From NCBI RefSeq assembly GCF_001758425.2, contig NZ_MDSS02000009.1:1-64000 (forward strand): a stretch of DNA of 64,000 bases, written 5' to 3'. Source of the DNA: Nesterenkonia sp. PF2B19 (GTDB lineage: Bacteria > Actinomycetota > Actinomycetes > Actinomycetales > Micrococcaceae). The notes beneath the pieces were generated by a model, which searched no databases, had not been told where the DNA came from, and saw only the letters and a program-made list of their open reading frames with translations. Both the position numbers and the translations under genes were made by a program. Below are positions 44,610 to 53,341 of the stretch, in pieces (positions within the stretch are counted from its first letter, which is position 1; the number at the start of each line of letters is the position of its first letter).

Positions 44610-45908
44610 AAGGAGCCATCGACCGCCGCTGGCCATCGGATCGCGGTCAGGAGGCTCCAGGGCCGGGGGCGCGCGACGCCAGGGGCCGCCGCGGGACGGT
44701 GGACTGGAGGAACTGCAGGGCCGGCTCCGCGAGGAGCTCACGGCGGGCACCGAGCCGCTGACCGCGGCCCGGATCGCTGAGGTGGTGCGGGACTCCGGGG
44801 TCGCCCTGGGTGCTGAGACCACGCGTCGCCTGGTGGGATCCCTGCGGGACGAACTGGTCGGCATGGGGCCGCTGCAGCGTTTCGTGGACAGTCCCGGAGT
44901 CACCGACGTGCTGGTGGACGGCCGGCGGCGCGTCTGGGTCGACGGAGTCGAGGGGCTCGCCGACACCGGCGTGCGCCTCGACTCGGAGGAGCAGGCACGG
45001 GGCTTGGCGCGGCGACTCATCTCCCTCTCCGGCGGGCGGTTGGACGAGGGCCACCCCTGCGCCGACGGTCGCCTGGGACCCTGCCGCATCCATGCCGTGA
45101 TCCCGCCGGTGGCGGTCGAGGGGACGCTGATCTCCGTGCGGATCTCCCGCGCGGCGCAGGCCGGTCTCGATGACCTCGCCCGGCAGTGGCACGGACCGCG
45201 GATCTGGCTGGAGCTCATCCGGGGCATCGTCGGCGCCCGGCTGAACGTGCTGATCTCCGGGGCCACCGGCTCCGGAAAGACGAGCCTGCTGGCCGCCATG
45301 CTCGGTGAGGCTCCCCCACAGGAGAGGATCCTCATCGTCGAGGACACCGCCGAGATGGTCCCGGACCACCCGCACGTCGTCCATCTGCAGGGTCGGGCCG
45401 GCAACGTGGAGGGCGCCGGACGCATCGAGATGGGCGACCTGGTCCGCCAGACGCTGCGGATGCGGCCCGATCGGCTCATCGTCGGTGAATGTCGCGGCGC
45501 GGAGCTGCGCGACTTTCTGGCTGCCATGAACACCGGGCACCACGGGGCGGCCGGCACGGTGCACGCCAACTCCCCCGACGCCGTCCCGGCTCGGCTGGCC
45601 GCCATGGGCGCGCTGGCGGGCATGCCTCCGGAGGCGGTGCAGCTGCAGGTGGCGGCCGCCCTGGATGTGGTCGTCCATGTCGAGCGGCGCGGAGGCCGGC
45701 GGATGCCCGTGGCGGCCTCGTGGTGCGGCAGCGGCAGGGTCGCCTGCACATGGAGCCCGCCCTCAGCATGGAAGGCCCTCTGCCGGGAGCCGGTGAGGTG
45801 AGGCAGGGGCCGGCCTGGGAGGAGCTCGCTGCGCGCAGCGGAGCCGCGGGAAGCCTCCACGGGACACGGCAGCCCCGGTCGGACGACGCGTCGCAGGGGT
45901 CGAGATGA
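44602..45908 (+). CDS. cpaF: Tad pilus secretion ATPase CpaF/TadA (frameshift near 45707)
   Basis: The hexameric type IV secretion-type ATPase that drives Tad pilus assembly. It starts at ATG 44602. Motifs are VRISRAAQAGLDDLARQW, Walker A SGATGSGKTS, the Asp box ILIVEDTAEM, Walker B RPDRLIVGECRGAE and the His box NTGHHGAAGTVHANSP. Near 45707 one base is missing. The correct C-terminus (RGGLVVRQRQGRLHMEPALSME) runs in the other frame to the TGA at 45906-45908. That stop overlaps the tadB ATG (ATGA), which supports the correction. The corrected length is 435 residues. Confidence 0.9.
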
Positions 45909-46841
45909 TCGATGCCGTCCTGCTGATCTCTGCGGGGACGCTCGCGGCCGGAACCGTCCTGCTGCTCCTGCCGGGGGCCGCCGCGCCGGAGATCGTCGGA
46001 GAGGCCGCCGGGCCGATGCCGGGCCAGATCAGACGGGTGCGCGGACTCCTCGACGGCGTCCGGAGGCGGCTCACCGGACGGGCGCGGGGTGCAGACGTGA
46101 TCCGAGAGTCCGCGACGCTGCTCAGGCAGCTCGCCGCCCTGCTGCAGTCGGGACGAGGGCCTGGCCGGGTCTGGGACGATCTGGCCCGGAGATGGGCGAT
46201 GGCCGATCGGGGAAGTTCCTCGGGACCGGCGGCCGGGGTGGCGACCCGCGGCGCGCACCCCCTGGCTCAGGTGTGCGGCCCGGGCCGCGGCCGCCGACCG
46301 CATGGGCAGGGGTGCCGCAGACGGACTCGAACGATTCGCCGGCGAACTGCAGGCCCGGCTCGCGCACGAGAGGGCCGCCGGGACGGGGTCTGCGCGAGGT
46401 TCCCATCCAGCGGGGTCCCGCCGGTGGGGACGGACAGGCGGGCGGCGAGGTCCGGTCCGATCATGGGTCACCGGCTCGCGGCGTGAAGACCAGAGGCTGC
46501 TCGACGTCGTCGGCCGTCTTGCCGGGCTGCTGAGGCTCTCCGAGGAGACCGGAGCTCCACTGTCCCGCCTGGTGGAGGAGCTGGCCGCCACTCTCGACGA
46601 CGACGGTGAGGCCGCCGCGGCGATAGCCTCCGCCGCGGCCGGGCCGCGTCTGACCCAGCGGGTCCTCGCGGGGCTGCCGCTGGGCGGCGTCCTGGTCGGC
46701 CAGCTCATCGGTGCGGATGCGGTCGCGGTGCTGCTGGGCAGCGCCCTGGGGATCGCCTGCCTCGTGGCGGGGGCTGTTCTGATGGTGCTCGGGATGCTGT
46801 GGAGCCGACGGATGATCCAGGCGGTGGAGAGCCATGCATGA
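45905..46841 (+). CDS. tadB: Tad pilus assembly membrane protein TadB (frameshift near 46260)
   Basis: A type II secretion F-like inner-membrane platform protein. ATG 45905 gives MIDAVLLISAGTLAAGTVLLLL. The segment ESATLLRQLAALLQSGRGPGRVWDDLARRW follows. Near 46260 the frame moves by +1 and continues as ARAAAADRMGRGAADGLERF. The typical LLRLSEETGAPLSRLVEELAATLDDDGEAAAA and two C-terminal helices (LPLGGVLVGQLIGAD, LVAGAVLMVLGML) follow. The corrected length is 311 residues. The middle part (46370-46480) is Arg/Gly-rich and may hold further compensating shifts. It overlaps tadC by eight bases. Confidence 0.78.
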
Positions 46842-47430
46842 GCTGCTGACGACGGCCCCGAGCATCCTCCTGGCAGCGGCTGCGGCGTTGTTGATGGTCC
46901 CTCCGGCCCCGAGCCTGCCCGATGCGGGTCCGGGGCGGGAGCCGGGACCGTCGCGGATCGCGGCCGGCATCACCGCTGAAGGCCCAGCGGTGGAGGAGCT
47001 GCGGACTGCCCCGGATGCCGCGATGCTGCTGGATCTGACCGCCGCGCTGCTGACCTCTGGGGTCGGTGTCGAGGCCGCCCTGGACCGGCTGGCCCGGACA
47101 GTTCCCGGGGCGGAGCCGCTCGCGACGGTCCACCGCGCCCTGGTGGCGGGTGCCGGGTGGGAGGAGGCATGGTCCGGACAGGACCGGGAGCTGGCGGAGC
47201 TCGGTGCGCAGCTCTCCTTCGCCCACGCCACCGGAGCTCCCACGGCTGAGCTGCTGCAGGCCGGGGCGCAGCAGCTGCGGCGGCGACGTCGTCATGAGGC
47301 CCAGCGACGCGCCGAGGAGCTCGGAGTGAAGATGGTGATGCCGCTGGGGGCCTGCTTTCTGCCCGCGTTCATTCTGCTCGGCGTGGTGCCGGTGCTGCTC
47401 GGGCTGCTGCCGCAGGTGTTCAGCCTGTGA
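46834..47430 (+). CDS. tadC: Tad pilus assembly membrane protein TadC
   Basis: A 198-residue type II secretion F-like protein, partner of TadB. The N-terminal helix is SILLAAAAALLMV. The central LLDLTAALLTSGVGVEAALDRLA and LSFAHATGAPTAELLQAGAQQLRRRRRHEAQRRAEELGVKMVMPLGACFLPAFILLGVVPVLLGLL are typical. The start overlaps tadB. In related actinobacteria flp, tadE and tadG follow directly. Here the next gene is on the opposite strand and the missing genes are found 15 kb away at 62.2-63.3 kb. Confidence 0.85.
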   Translation: MHELLTTAPSILLAAAAALLMVPPAPSLPDAGPGREPGPSRIAAGITAEGPAVEELRTAPDAAMLLDLTAALLTSGVGVEAALDRLARTVPGAEPLATVHRALVAGAGWEEAWSGQDRELAELGAQLSFAHATGAPTAELLQAGAQQLRRRRRHEAQRRAEELGVKMVMPLGACFLPAFILLGVVPVLLGLLPQVFSL

Positions 47431-48133
47431 GTGCCCAGATCCGGCCGGTGGGCGAACCGGGGCGGGCGGCCCCGGGGCGAGCGGTCAGCCCGACCCTCGG
47501 CAGCCGGGCGAGCGTCTCATGCCGCGGTCCGCCGCCCGGGCCAGCCCCGAGCTCGGAGAGCATCAGCTGTGCCTCGTCCACGCTCCAGGGCGGACCCTCA
47601 TAGACGGCCAGGGCCTCGGCCAGCCGATGCAGCTGCTCGGCGGCGTCGGCTCCCGGTCCGCGGTGCCGCCCTCTGCCGTTCCCCGCACGACCCCGGGCTC
47701 GGGCCAGGGTGAGGTGCGCTCGTCGCCGCTCCGGGCGCTCCACGGTGGAACCCGCCGCTCGACCGGCGCGCTCGCAGGCTGCCATGAGGTCCGTCAGGGG
47801 GCCGTTGCGGCGGCTGTGGGCGGCAGGCGCCAGGTCCTGGACGCCGGCCCACAGCGTCCGGGAGGAGAACACACCTGCCCCGCGCAGCCGAAGCTCCAGG
47901 GGAGGACACTCCTCCATCACGACGCCGAGCGCGTCATGGAGCTCCTCCACCGCACCAGCCGGGAGCTCTCCGAAGAAAGCCACGGTGATGTGGCGCAGCT
48001 CCTCCGGCACCCAGCGCAGCGCGGGGGGACCGTGTCCGGTCTCCAGGGGAACCAGGGCCCGCACCGATTCCAGGGCGTTGTCCAGATGGTCCAGCACCTC
48101 CGGCGGCGGGGTCAGCGACACGAAGAGCCTCAT
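47420..48133 (-). CDS. thpR: RNA 2',3'-cyclic phosphodiesterase (2'-5' RNA ligase family)
   Basis: A 237-residue 2H-phosphoesterase. The two HxT/S motifs are HITVAFFG and HLTLARARG, and the N-terminus MRLFVSLTPPPEVLDHL matches ThpR/LigT proteins. The C-terminal 40 residues (RLPRVGLTARPGAARPGSPTGRIW) are low-complexity and overlap the end of tadC by 11 bp. They may come from read-through at a rearrangement junction. The cellular role is unclear in bacteria. Confidence 0.82.
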   Translation of the reverse strand: MRLFVSLTPPPEVLDHLDNALESVRALVPLETGHGPPALRWVPEELRHITVAFFGELPAGAVEELHDALGVVMEECPPLELRLRGAGVFSSRTLWAGVQDLAPAAHSRRNGPLTDLMAACERAGRAAGSTVERPERRRAHLTLARARGRAGNGRGRHRGPGADAAEQLHRLAEALAVYEGPPWSVDEAQLMLSELGAGPGGGPRHETLARLPRVGLTARPGAARPGSPTGRIWALTG

Positions 48134-48193
48134 GAGGTCAGCATGCCCTGGCGTGCCGTCCGAGGAAAGGCCAGGGGGACGCCACCAGAGGAT

Positions 48194-49003
48194 TCAGCGC
48201 AGATGCACGGAGAGCCCGGTCTCGCCGGGACGCACGTCGGGCTGGAGCTCCCACTGGTCGGTGTAGTCACCGGTGAACTGCTCCCGGTAGGGCAGCGGGG
48301 CCTCGTCGAAGATCCCCTCGAGGCGACGTGCCAGCGACTGCGCCGCCGCAGCGTAGGACTCGGAGTCCGTGAAGTCAGCACTGGGCAGTGCCCATGGAGA
48401 CAGAGGTGCCATGCCCGTGTAGGCGAAGGTGCCGTGGAGCAGACCGAACAGCAGCTCGTGGAGCTCGCCGCCCTTCCCCCGCGGGCCGATCGAGGCCGGA
48501 CGGTCCCCCAGCGTGGTCACCACCAAGGCGCGGGTGCCCCGGAAGGGGCCCTGCTCGAAGCGGAGCCGGCGGCCGGTGACGGGGTCGGTCCCGAAGGCGA
48601 ATCCGGAGACGAACACCCGGTCGAACCAACCCTTCAGCATCGCTGGCATTCCGTACCACCAGAGGGGGAACTGCACGATGACGGCATCGGCGCCGCGCAG
48701 CTTCTCCTGCTCCGCGGCCACGTCGTCACACGGTGCACCCTCGAGCTGGGCGCGCCGCCCCGCCGCTGTGACGCGCACCGGGGCGTCGGTGCCTCGCCGG
48801 TCCAGGTTCTCCGCGCGCACCACAGGATCCCAGCCCATGGCGTAGAGATCGGACTGGATCACAGCGTGGCCGCGCCGGCTGAGCGCCTCGATGCCGTCAC
48901 GCCGGAGCCGTCCGGTCAGCGACTCCGGCTCAGGATGGGCGCTGACCCACAACACAGTGCGACCAGACACGGAGGAGGAGGAAGAAAGCGACGGAGCTGA
49001 CAT
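48194..49003 (-). CDS. NAD(P)H:quinone oxidoreductase-like flavodoxin-fold protein
   Basis: A 269-residue protein of the NQO1/MdaB/KefF-like flavodoxin_2 family: TVLWVSAHPEPESLTGRL, QFPLWWYGMPAMLKGWFDRVFVSGFAFG and TTLGDRPASIGPRGKGGELHELLFGLLHGTFAYTGM. It would reduce quinones in two-electron steps with FMN or FAD. It starts at ATG 49003 after a Ser-rich N-terminus. It is divergent from an HxlR-type regulator with a conserved N-terminal Cys, a common quinone/electrophile-sensing pair. Confidence 0.85.
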   Translation of the reverse strand: MSAPSLSSSSSVSGRTVLWVSAHPEPESLTGRLRRDGIEALSRRGHAVIQSDLYAMGWDPVVRAENLDRRGTDAPVRVTAAGRRAQLEGAPCDDVAAEQEKLRGADAVIVQFPLWWYGMPAMLKGWFDRVFVSGFAFGTDPVTGRRLRFEQGPFRGTRALVVTTLGDRPASIGPRGKGGELHELLFGLLHGTFAYTGMAPLSPWALPSADFTDSESYAAAAQSLARRLEGIFDEAPLPYREQFTGDYTDQWELQPDVRPGETGLSVHLR

Positions 49004-49042
49004 AGGAGCAGTCTGCTCCGCTAGGGTGAGAATCACCAGTAC

Positions 49043-49065
49043 GGACATTCTTGTCCCTATAGGGA
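49043..49065. promoter_or_regulatory. Overlapping palindromes in the HxlR/quinone reductase divergent region
   Basis: GGACA-TTCT-TGTCC (49043-49056) overlaps TCCCTATAGGGA (49054-49065). They lie between the two divergent starts (49003 and 49104) and are the best operator candidates for the HxlR regulator. Confidence 0.5.
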
Positions 49066-49103
49066 TCCACGGTGCCGTGTCCTTCTGCCGATCGGAGTCT
49101 GTG

Positions 49104-49475
49104 ATGCGCCTCCCCGTCCGACGCGCCGTCGAGGTCTGCCCCGTGGAGGTGGCGGTCTCGATCCTCGGCGGCACCTGGAAGCTCACGCTGGTCAAGCACC
49201 TGACCGCCGGTCCGCTGCGTTTCGGCGAGCTTGGCCGGCGCGTCCCGGCCGCGAACCGCAAGACGCTCACCCGTGCCCTGCGCGAGCTGGAGGAGGACGG
49301 AATCGTCCACCGCGACGTCCACGCGGAAGTCCCTCCCCGAGTGGAGTACTGCCTGACGGCCCTGGGCGGAACTCTCGCCCCGATCGTCGAGGCCATGGAC
49401 AGCTGGGGCGCGGACTATGCCGCTCGTCTCGCCGCCGACCCGCTCCAGGGGCGCGGCAGCAGCCGCTCGGCGTGA
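49104..49475 (+). CDS. HxlR family redox-type transcriptional regulator
   Basis: A 123-residue winged-helix protein: MRLPVRRAVEVCPVEVAVSILGGTWKLTLVKHLTAGPLRFGELGRRVP, then NRKTLTRALRELEEDGIVHR. Cys12 corresponds in position to the sensing Cys of YodB/HypR-type regulators, which react with quinones or oxidants. ATG 49104 is chosen because the conserved region starts there; a GTG lies immediately before. The divergent gene is a quinone reductase. Sensing of quinones is inference from family and context. Confidence 0.85.
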   Translation: MRLPVRRAVEVCPVEVAVSILGGTWKLTLVKHLTAGPLRFGELGRRVPAANRKTLTRALRELEEDGIVHRDVHAEVPPRVEYCLTALGGTLAPIVEAMDSWGADYAARLAADPLQGRGSSRSA

Positions 49476-49512
49476 GCACATCGCGCCGACCAGGAGCACG
49501 AACCCGCCGGCC

Positions 49513-50226
49513 TCACCCCGGCAGGATCCGGATCTGCTGCTGGCCTCCGGCACGGTCGCGGACCATCACACCGTGGGCGGCCAGCTGATCGCGCAGCACC
49601 TCAGCCTGGGCGGCATCGCCGGTCTCGAGCGCGCGCCGTCGGTCCCGCAGCATCGCATGCATCTCGGCATCCAGCTCCTGGCTGCGGTCGACCCACGGGT
49701 GGAACTCCACATCGCGGGGATCAGTGGTGCCGGACCAGGGCAGGCCGAACATGGTGAAGGCCTCCTTCAGCTCGGAGGCCAGCCCGTCCTCCGCCGGGGT
49801 GCGGGCAAGCTCGTGCCCAGCGCGGCCCAGAAGCACCAGGTCCGCGTCGTCCAGGAAGACCTCGGTGATGTCCCGGTGCTGGAACGCCGCCGGCCCTTCC
49901 GGGCGGTCCAAGGTCACGGTCTGGGAGTCGATCGTCAGCCGTCCTACCCGCCGGTCCCGAGCCGAGGAGACCCACAGGCCGATCACGGCACCCAGGACCA
50001 TGAGGACCGGGACCGACCAGATCAGGCGCACCTGGTCCATCATCTCCACCAGGGTCGGCGGAGAGTCCAGCCGGGTCATGAGCCAGGCGGCGGTGGGGCC
50101 GATCGCCATCGCGACCAGGCCTCCCATGGCCGCCCCGGCCACGGTGAAGGCCAGGACCAGGCGGGACCGTAGACGCACCGTCACGGGTGCTTCCGGCGTC
50201 GTCGGGGATGGTGTCGTCGGGACCAT
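49513..50226 (-). CDS. Two-helix membrane protein, YqeB-like, with CysRS-like C-terminal segment
   Basis: A 237-residue protein with two transmembrane helices (LVLAFTVAGAAMGGLVAMAIGPTAAWL and LIWSVPVLMVLGAVIGLWVSS) and a PH-like region (GRLTIDSQTVTLDRPEG, ITEVFLDDADLVLLG). The C-terminal 55 residues (LDAEMHAMLRDRRRALETGDAAQAEVLRDQLAAHGVMVRD) resemble the tail of cysteinyl-tRNA synthetases. It looks like the YqeB family. No function is known. It shares strand with the phosphotransferase downstream in the window but is separated by 83 bp. Confidence 0.65.
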   Translation of the reverse strand: MVPTTPSPTTPEAPVTVRLRSRLVLAFTVAGAAMGGLVAMAIGPTAAWLMTRLDSPPTLVEMMDQVRLIWSVPVLMVLGAVIGLWVSSARDRRVGRLTIDSQTVTLDRPEGPAAFQHRDITEVFLDDADLVLLGRAGHELARTPAEDGLASELKEAFTMFGLPWSGTTDPRDVEFHPWVDRSQELDAEMHAMLRDRRRALETGDAAQAEVLRDQLAAHGVMVRDRAGGQQQIRILPG

Positions 50227-50309
50227 CGTCGGCCTCCTCTCCCGCGGGGACAGCTCGTGGGTCCATTGTCCTCCTGGCGTCCACGGGTCTCCAAGGGTCG
50301 ACGGTTCTC

Positions 50310-51119
50310 TCAGCCTGTCCAGAGCGCGCGGTAGAACTCGATCCGCTCCGCATCCGGCTCCACCCCGTAGGCGTCGAAGAACAGATCATCGTGGCCGGGG
50401 CCGAAATTGACGTCCCAGCTGATGCTCATCGAGGCGATCGCCAGGTCGGCCCACCGGTCTGCCACGCCCAGCGCGCCGAGGTCCACATGGGCGATCGCCT
50501 GGCCGTCGGAGTCCAGCAGCGTGTTCGGCACGCACGGGTCACCGTGGCAGACCACCAGCCGCTCCGGCTCAGGGGCGTCGGCCAGCCGCCCGTCCAGCCA
50601 CCGGCAGGTGAACGGGCAGTCCTCCACGGGAAGGGCCTCGTGAAGTCGCCGCAGGCCCCGCGCGATGGCCGGCACGGCCCTGGCCGGGTCCGCCGTCCAG
50701 CCGCCAGCCAGCGGGTTCTCTCCCGGCAGGCCCGCGGTGAGCAGCCAGGCTCCGAAGGTGCCAGCACCCCGGGCGGCGCCGTCATCGACCTCGGGAGACT
50801 CCGGCACGGCCTCGACGTCCGGCACGGCCTCGACGTCCGGCACCGTCCCGACATCCAGCACCTGCGGCACGGAGAGGAATCGGCCGGCCCAGTCCAGCCG
50901 GCGCGCCTCCTCGGGCAGGTCGACGTCGGCCAGCAGCGCGGAGGAGAGCCCGTCATGCGGCTGCCATTTCAGGTACCGCGCCCCGCCGTCGAGTCGGAAC
51001 GTCCGTCCGCCGAGCTCATTGGTCCACACCAGCTCAGCGGAGCGGCCGAGCCGCTCGAGGACCGCAGGGGGAAGTCCGGCGACGTCGTGCGCCTCCCTCA
51101 GGTGCGGGGTGTCCGTCAT
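50310..51119 (-). CDS. Aminoglycoside 3'-phosphotransferase-like kinase
   Basis: A 269-residue APH(3')-type protein. The catalytic loop VVCHGDPCVPNTLLD and the metal-binding IAHVDLGALGVADRWADLAIA are intact, and the C-terminus EFYRALW matches the family. It lies among other accessory genes. Whether it confers aminoglycoside resistance or phosphorylates another sugar cannot be told from sequence. An insertion after residue 90 (VPDVEAVPDVEAVPESPEVDDG) is encoded by a duplicated 18-bp unit and is absent from typical APH enzymes. Confidence 0.82.
   Translation of the reverse strand: MTDTPHLREAHDVAGLPPAVLERLGRSAELVWTNELGGRTFRLDGGARYLKWQPHDGLSSALLADVDLPEEARRLDWAGRFLSVPQVLDVGTVPDVEAVPDVEAVPESPEVDDGAARGAGTFGAWLLTAGLPGENPLAGGWTADPARAVPAIARGLRRLHEALPVEDCPFTCRWLDGRLADAPEPERLVVCHGDPCVPNTLLDSDGQAIAHVDLGALGVADRWADLAIASMSISWDVNFGPGHDDLFFDAYGVEPDAERIEFYRALWTG
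50811..50864 (-). repeat. 18-bp tandem repeat inside the phosphotransferase gene
   Basis: GGCACGGCCTCGACGTCC is repeated twice in a row, followed by a diverged third copy (GGCACCGTCCCGACATCC). It encodes the in-frame VPDVEA repeat. Confidence 0.75.
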
Positions 51120-51227
51120 GGGTCCGTCCGTTCGTCGTCAGGCGCAGGCACGCGCCACGTCAGGTCAGTGCCGCATCGGTCAGTGCGGCATCGAGTCAGC
51201 GCCGCCTCAGGTCGGCCTCGCATGAGG

Positions 51228-51812
51228 TCAGAGCCGCAGCGCCGAGACGAGGCGCGCGGCAGTGGCCCGGGGGTCGTCGAGCGGGCGGTCCTCGTAGGCG
51301 GCGAGGAAGGCCTCGTGGAACGCCGCGCCGACCAGCAGCTGGGCGGCTGCGTCCGGGTCCACCTCGGGGGAGATGCCCCCTCGGGAGATCTCGGTGGTCA
51401 GCAGGTCGGCCACCGCTGCAGACGGCGCCCGGGGTCCGGCGCCCCGGGCAGCCAGGGCATCCCGGTGGAGCGTGAGGAGGCCCCGATCGCCGAAGAGCGC
51501 GGCCGCCATCGGGAAGTTCTGCGCGTAGAACTCCAGAAGTCGGGAGGTGATCGCGCAGAGGCGCTCGCGGGCGTCGCCGTCGTCGGGCCCTGCCGGGGTG
51601 AGCCGGGGGGAGCGTTCCTGGAGCACGGCCAGGAAGAGATCTCGTTTGTCGGGGAAGTGCTTGTACAGCAGCGCTTCGGAGCACCCCGCCGTGCGGGCGA
51701 TGAGCTTCGTGGTGGCGCGCACCAGGCCGTCCTCGCGCATCACCTGGGCGGCGGCGTCGAGGATGCGCTCGCGGGCGGGTCGAGGGTGCCCCTGCTCTGG
51801 ACTTCTCACCAT
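51228..51812 (-). CDS. TetR/AcrR family transcriptional regulator
   Basis: A 194-residue TetR protein, MVRSPEQGHPRPARERILDAAAQVM, with the HTH ATTKLIARTAGCSEALLYKHFPDKRDLF and a C-terminal ligand domain (QLLVGAAFHEAFLA). ATG 51812 is chosen over upstream codons because the HTH then lies at the standard distance. It is divergent from a membrane protein gene at 51901. A 22-bp palindrome with perfect seven-base arms lies between them and is the likely operator. Confidence 0.87.
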   Translation of the reverse strand: MVRSPEQGHPRPARERILDAAAQVMREDGLVRATTKLIARTAGCSEALLYKHFPDKRDLFLAVLQERSPRLTPAGPDDGDARERLCAITSRLLEFYAQNFPMAAALFGDRGLLTLHRDALAARGAGPRAPSAAVADLLTTEISRGGISPEVDPDAAAQLLVGAAFHEAFLAAYEDRPLDDPRATAARLVSALRL

Positions 51813-51839
51813 GGGGCCAGCATACTGGTCGTTCGAGAG

Positions 51840-51861
51840 GGTGAGTGAACGCTTACTCACC
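51840..51861. promoter_or_regulatory. TetR-type operator
   Basis: GGTGAGT-GAACGCTT-ACTCACC: perfect seven-base arms with an eight-base centre, the size and form of a TetR-family operator. It lies between the divergent TetR gene and the membrane protein gene. Confidence 0.65.
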
Positions 51862-51900
51862 TCCTCATGATGGCTGATGTCGACACGAAGGGAGATCCCC

Positions 51901-52525
51901 ATGGACGCGTCGGAGGTGGGTGTCGGACCTCGCCGCCACCGGGTCGAGCGGCGTCGCGCTGGTGATGGCGGTGCTCTGGTGAGGGGTCGGCTCGTTCCCC
52001 TCGCGGCGGTGGCGGTGGTCCTCGTCGAAGTGCTGGCGTTCCTGGGCGACCTCGGCAGTGATCCCGTCGCCTTCGGCCAGGGATGGGGGCCGACGCGCGC
52101 GGGGGGGACTCGCCGCCTGGTTCCTGCTCGCCGCGGTCTGCCTGCAGATGCTCGGGCTGCCTCGATGGCCCGCTACGGCCGCATGGATCAGCACCACGGC
52201 ATACGGGGTCGCCGTCGTCACCGACCACGCGTTCGGTCTCACGCTTCCGCCCATGCTGGCGATCCTCGTACTGGCCGCCCGACGTCGGCGGGCTCCGGCC
52301 TGGCTGCTGGCCATGGTGGCCCTGGCCGCCACGCTCCTCTGGGTCCACCGTCGCGCCGTCGGCATCATCGATCCTGAGATCGGCGTGCTCGTCTGGATCT
52401 CCTTCGGCGTGGTGAGTGCCATGTTCTTCCTGGGATCCGCGCTGGTCGGTGAACTGATCGCCGCGCACAGCTCGCGTCCGGCTGAGGGTCCTTCTCCTGT
52501 GCTCAGCCCATCGGATGGACCGTGA
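51901..52525 (+). CDS. Hypothetical multi-helix membrane protein (frameshift at a G7 tract near 52105)
   Basis: Starting at ATG 51901 behind AAGGGAG, the first frame encodes a basic N-terminus and a helix (LVPLAAVAVVLVEVLAFLGDLG). At a run of seven G (52101-52107) the frame must move by +1 to continue as LAAWFLLAAVCLQMLGL and three or four more helices to 52525. With six G the gene reads through as 207 residues. It is probably the target of the divergent TetR regulator. It overlaps the convergent PIG-L gene by 23 bp. The family was not recognised. Confidence 0.65.
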
Positions 52526-53249
52526 CGCCCAGGGCATGGGTGACGCCCTCGACGCCGGAGGCCGCCCCGACCTCCGCCGTGAATCCCTCCAGCATGCCGC
52601 GCACGTCGAACTCTCCGCCCAGGGCGGCCAGGTACTGCTCATGGGCCTCCAGGGAGGCGACGCCCTTCTCCAGGGGCTCTCCGGTGACATCCACCAGGTG
52701 CGTGGGCTCCCCGCCGACCACGACCAGTTCCTTCGCGCCCCAAGGTTCCAGGCGTTCCTGCTCCAGCAGCTCACGGAACACCCAGGGGTTGTCGGCGTCA
52801 CGCACGGCGTCCACCGTCGCGATGCCGGCGGCCCGGTGATCGGCATGATTCAGTCCCCAGCCGACCTCAAGCTCCCAGGGCTGGGTGACGACGACGTCGG
52901 GCCGCACCTGCCGGATCCGGCGGGCGATCTGCCTCCGGGTCTCCAGGTCCGCCTGCAGCATGCCGTCGGGCAGGTCCAGGATCACCAGGTCCTCGACTCC
53001 CACAATCGCGCAGGCCCGCCGCTGCTCCTCGGCCCGCAGCTCGGCGACCTCCTCCGGGTCCCGGTCCCGCATCCCGGCCTCTCCAGCGGTGAGCAGCAGA
53101 TAGGAGACCTTCACCCCGCGGGCCGTCCAGCGGGCGACCGCAGCCGAGGCCCCGTACTCGAGGTCGTCCGGGTGGGCGACCACGCACAGCACATGGCTCA
53201 GTGAGGCGTCGTCGTAGAACGGCAGGGCTCTCTCTGCAGCGGTGTCCAT
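52503..53249 (-). CDS. PIG-L family deacetylase
   Basis: A 248-residue zinc-dependent N-acetyl-sugar deacetylase. Motifs are VVAHPDDLEYGASAAVARW (metal-binding His and catalytic Asp) and NHADHRAAG (metal-binding His). The subgroup resembles LmbE/BshB-type and MshB-like proteins, so substrates could be GlcNAc conjugates such as thiol precursors. No mycothiol gene is nearby, so the pathway is undetermined. It starts at ATG 53249, giving MDTAAERALPFYDDASLSHVL. Confidence 0.87.
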   Translation of the reverse strand: MDTAAERALPFYDDASLSHVLCVVAHPDDLEYGASAAVARWTARGVKVSYLLLTAGEAGMRDRDPEEVAELRAEEQRRACAIVGVEDLVILDLPDGMLQADLETRRQIARRIRQVRPDVVVTQPWELEVGWGLNHADHRAAGIATVDAVRDADNPWVFRELLEQERLEPWGAKELVVVGGEPTHLVDVTGEPLEKGVASLEAHEQYLAALGGEFDVRGMLEGFTAEVGAASGVEGVTHALGVTVHPMG

Positions 53250-53341
53250 GCGGGTCAGCGTAGTCAGCAGCGCCGGCGTGGTCACCGGTGCCCGGCCGCG
53301 GGGGCCGAGCAGGTCGGCCGAGCGCCGTCCGAGACGCGTGA

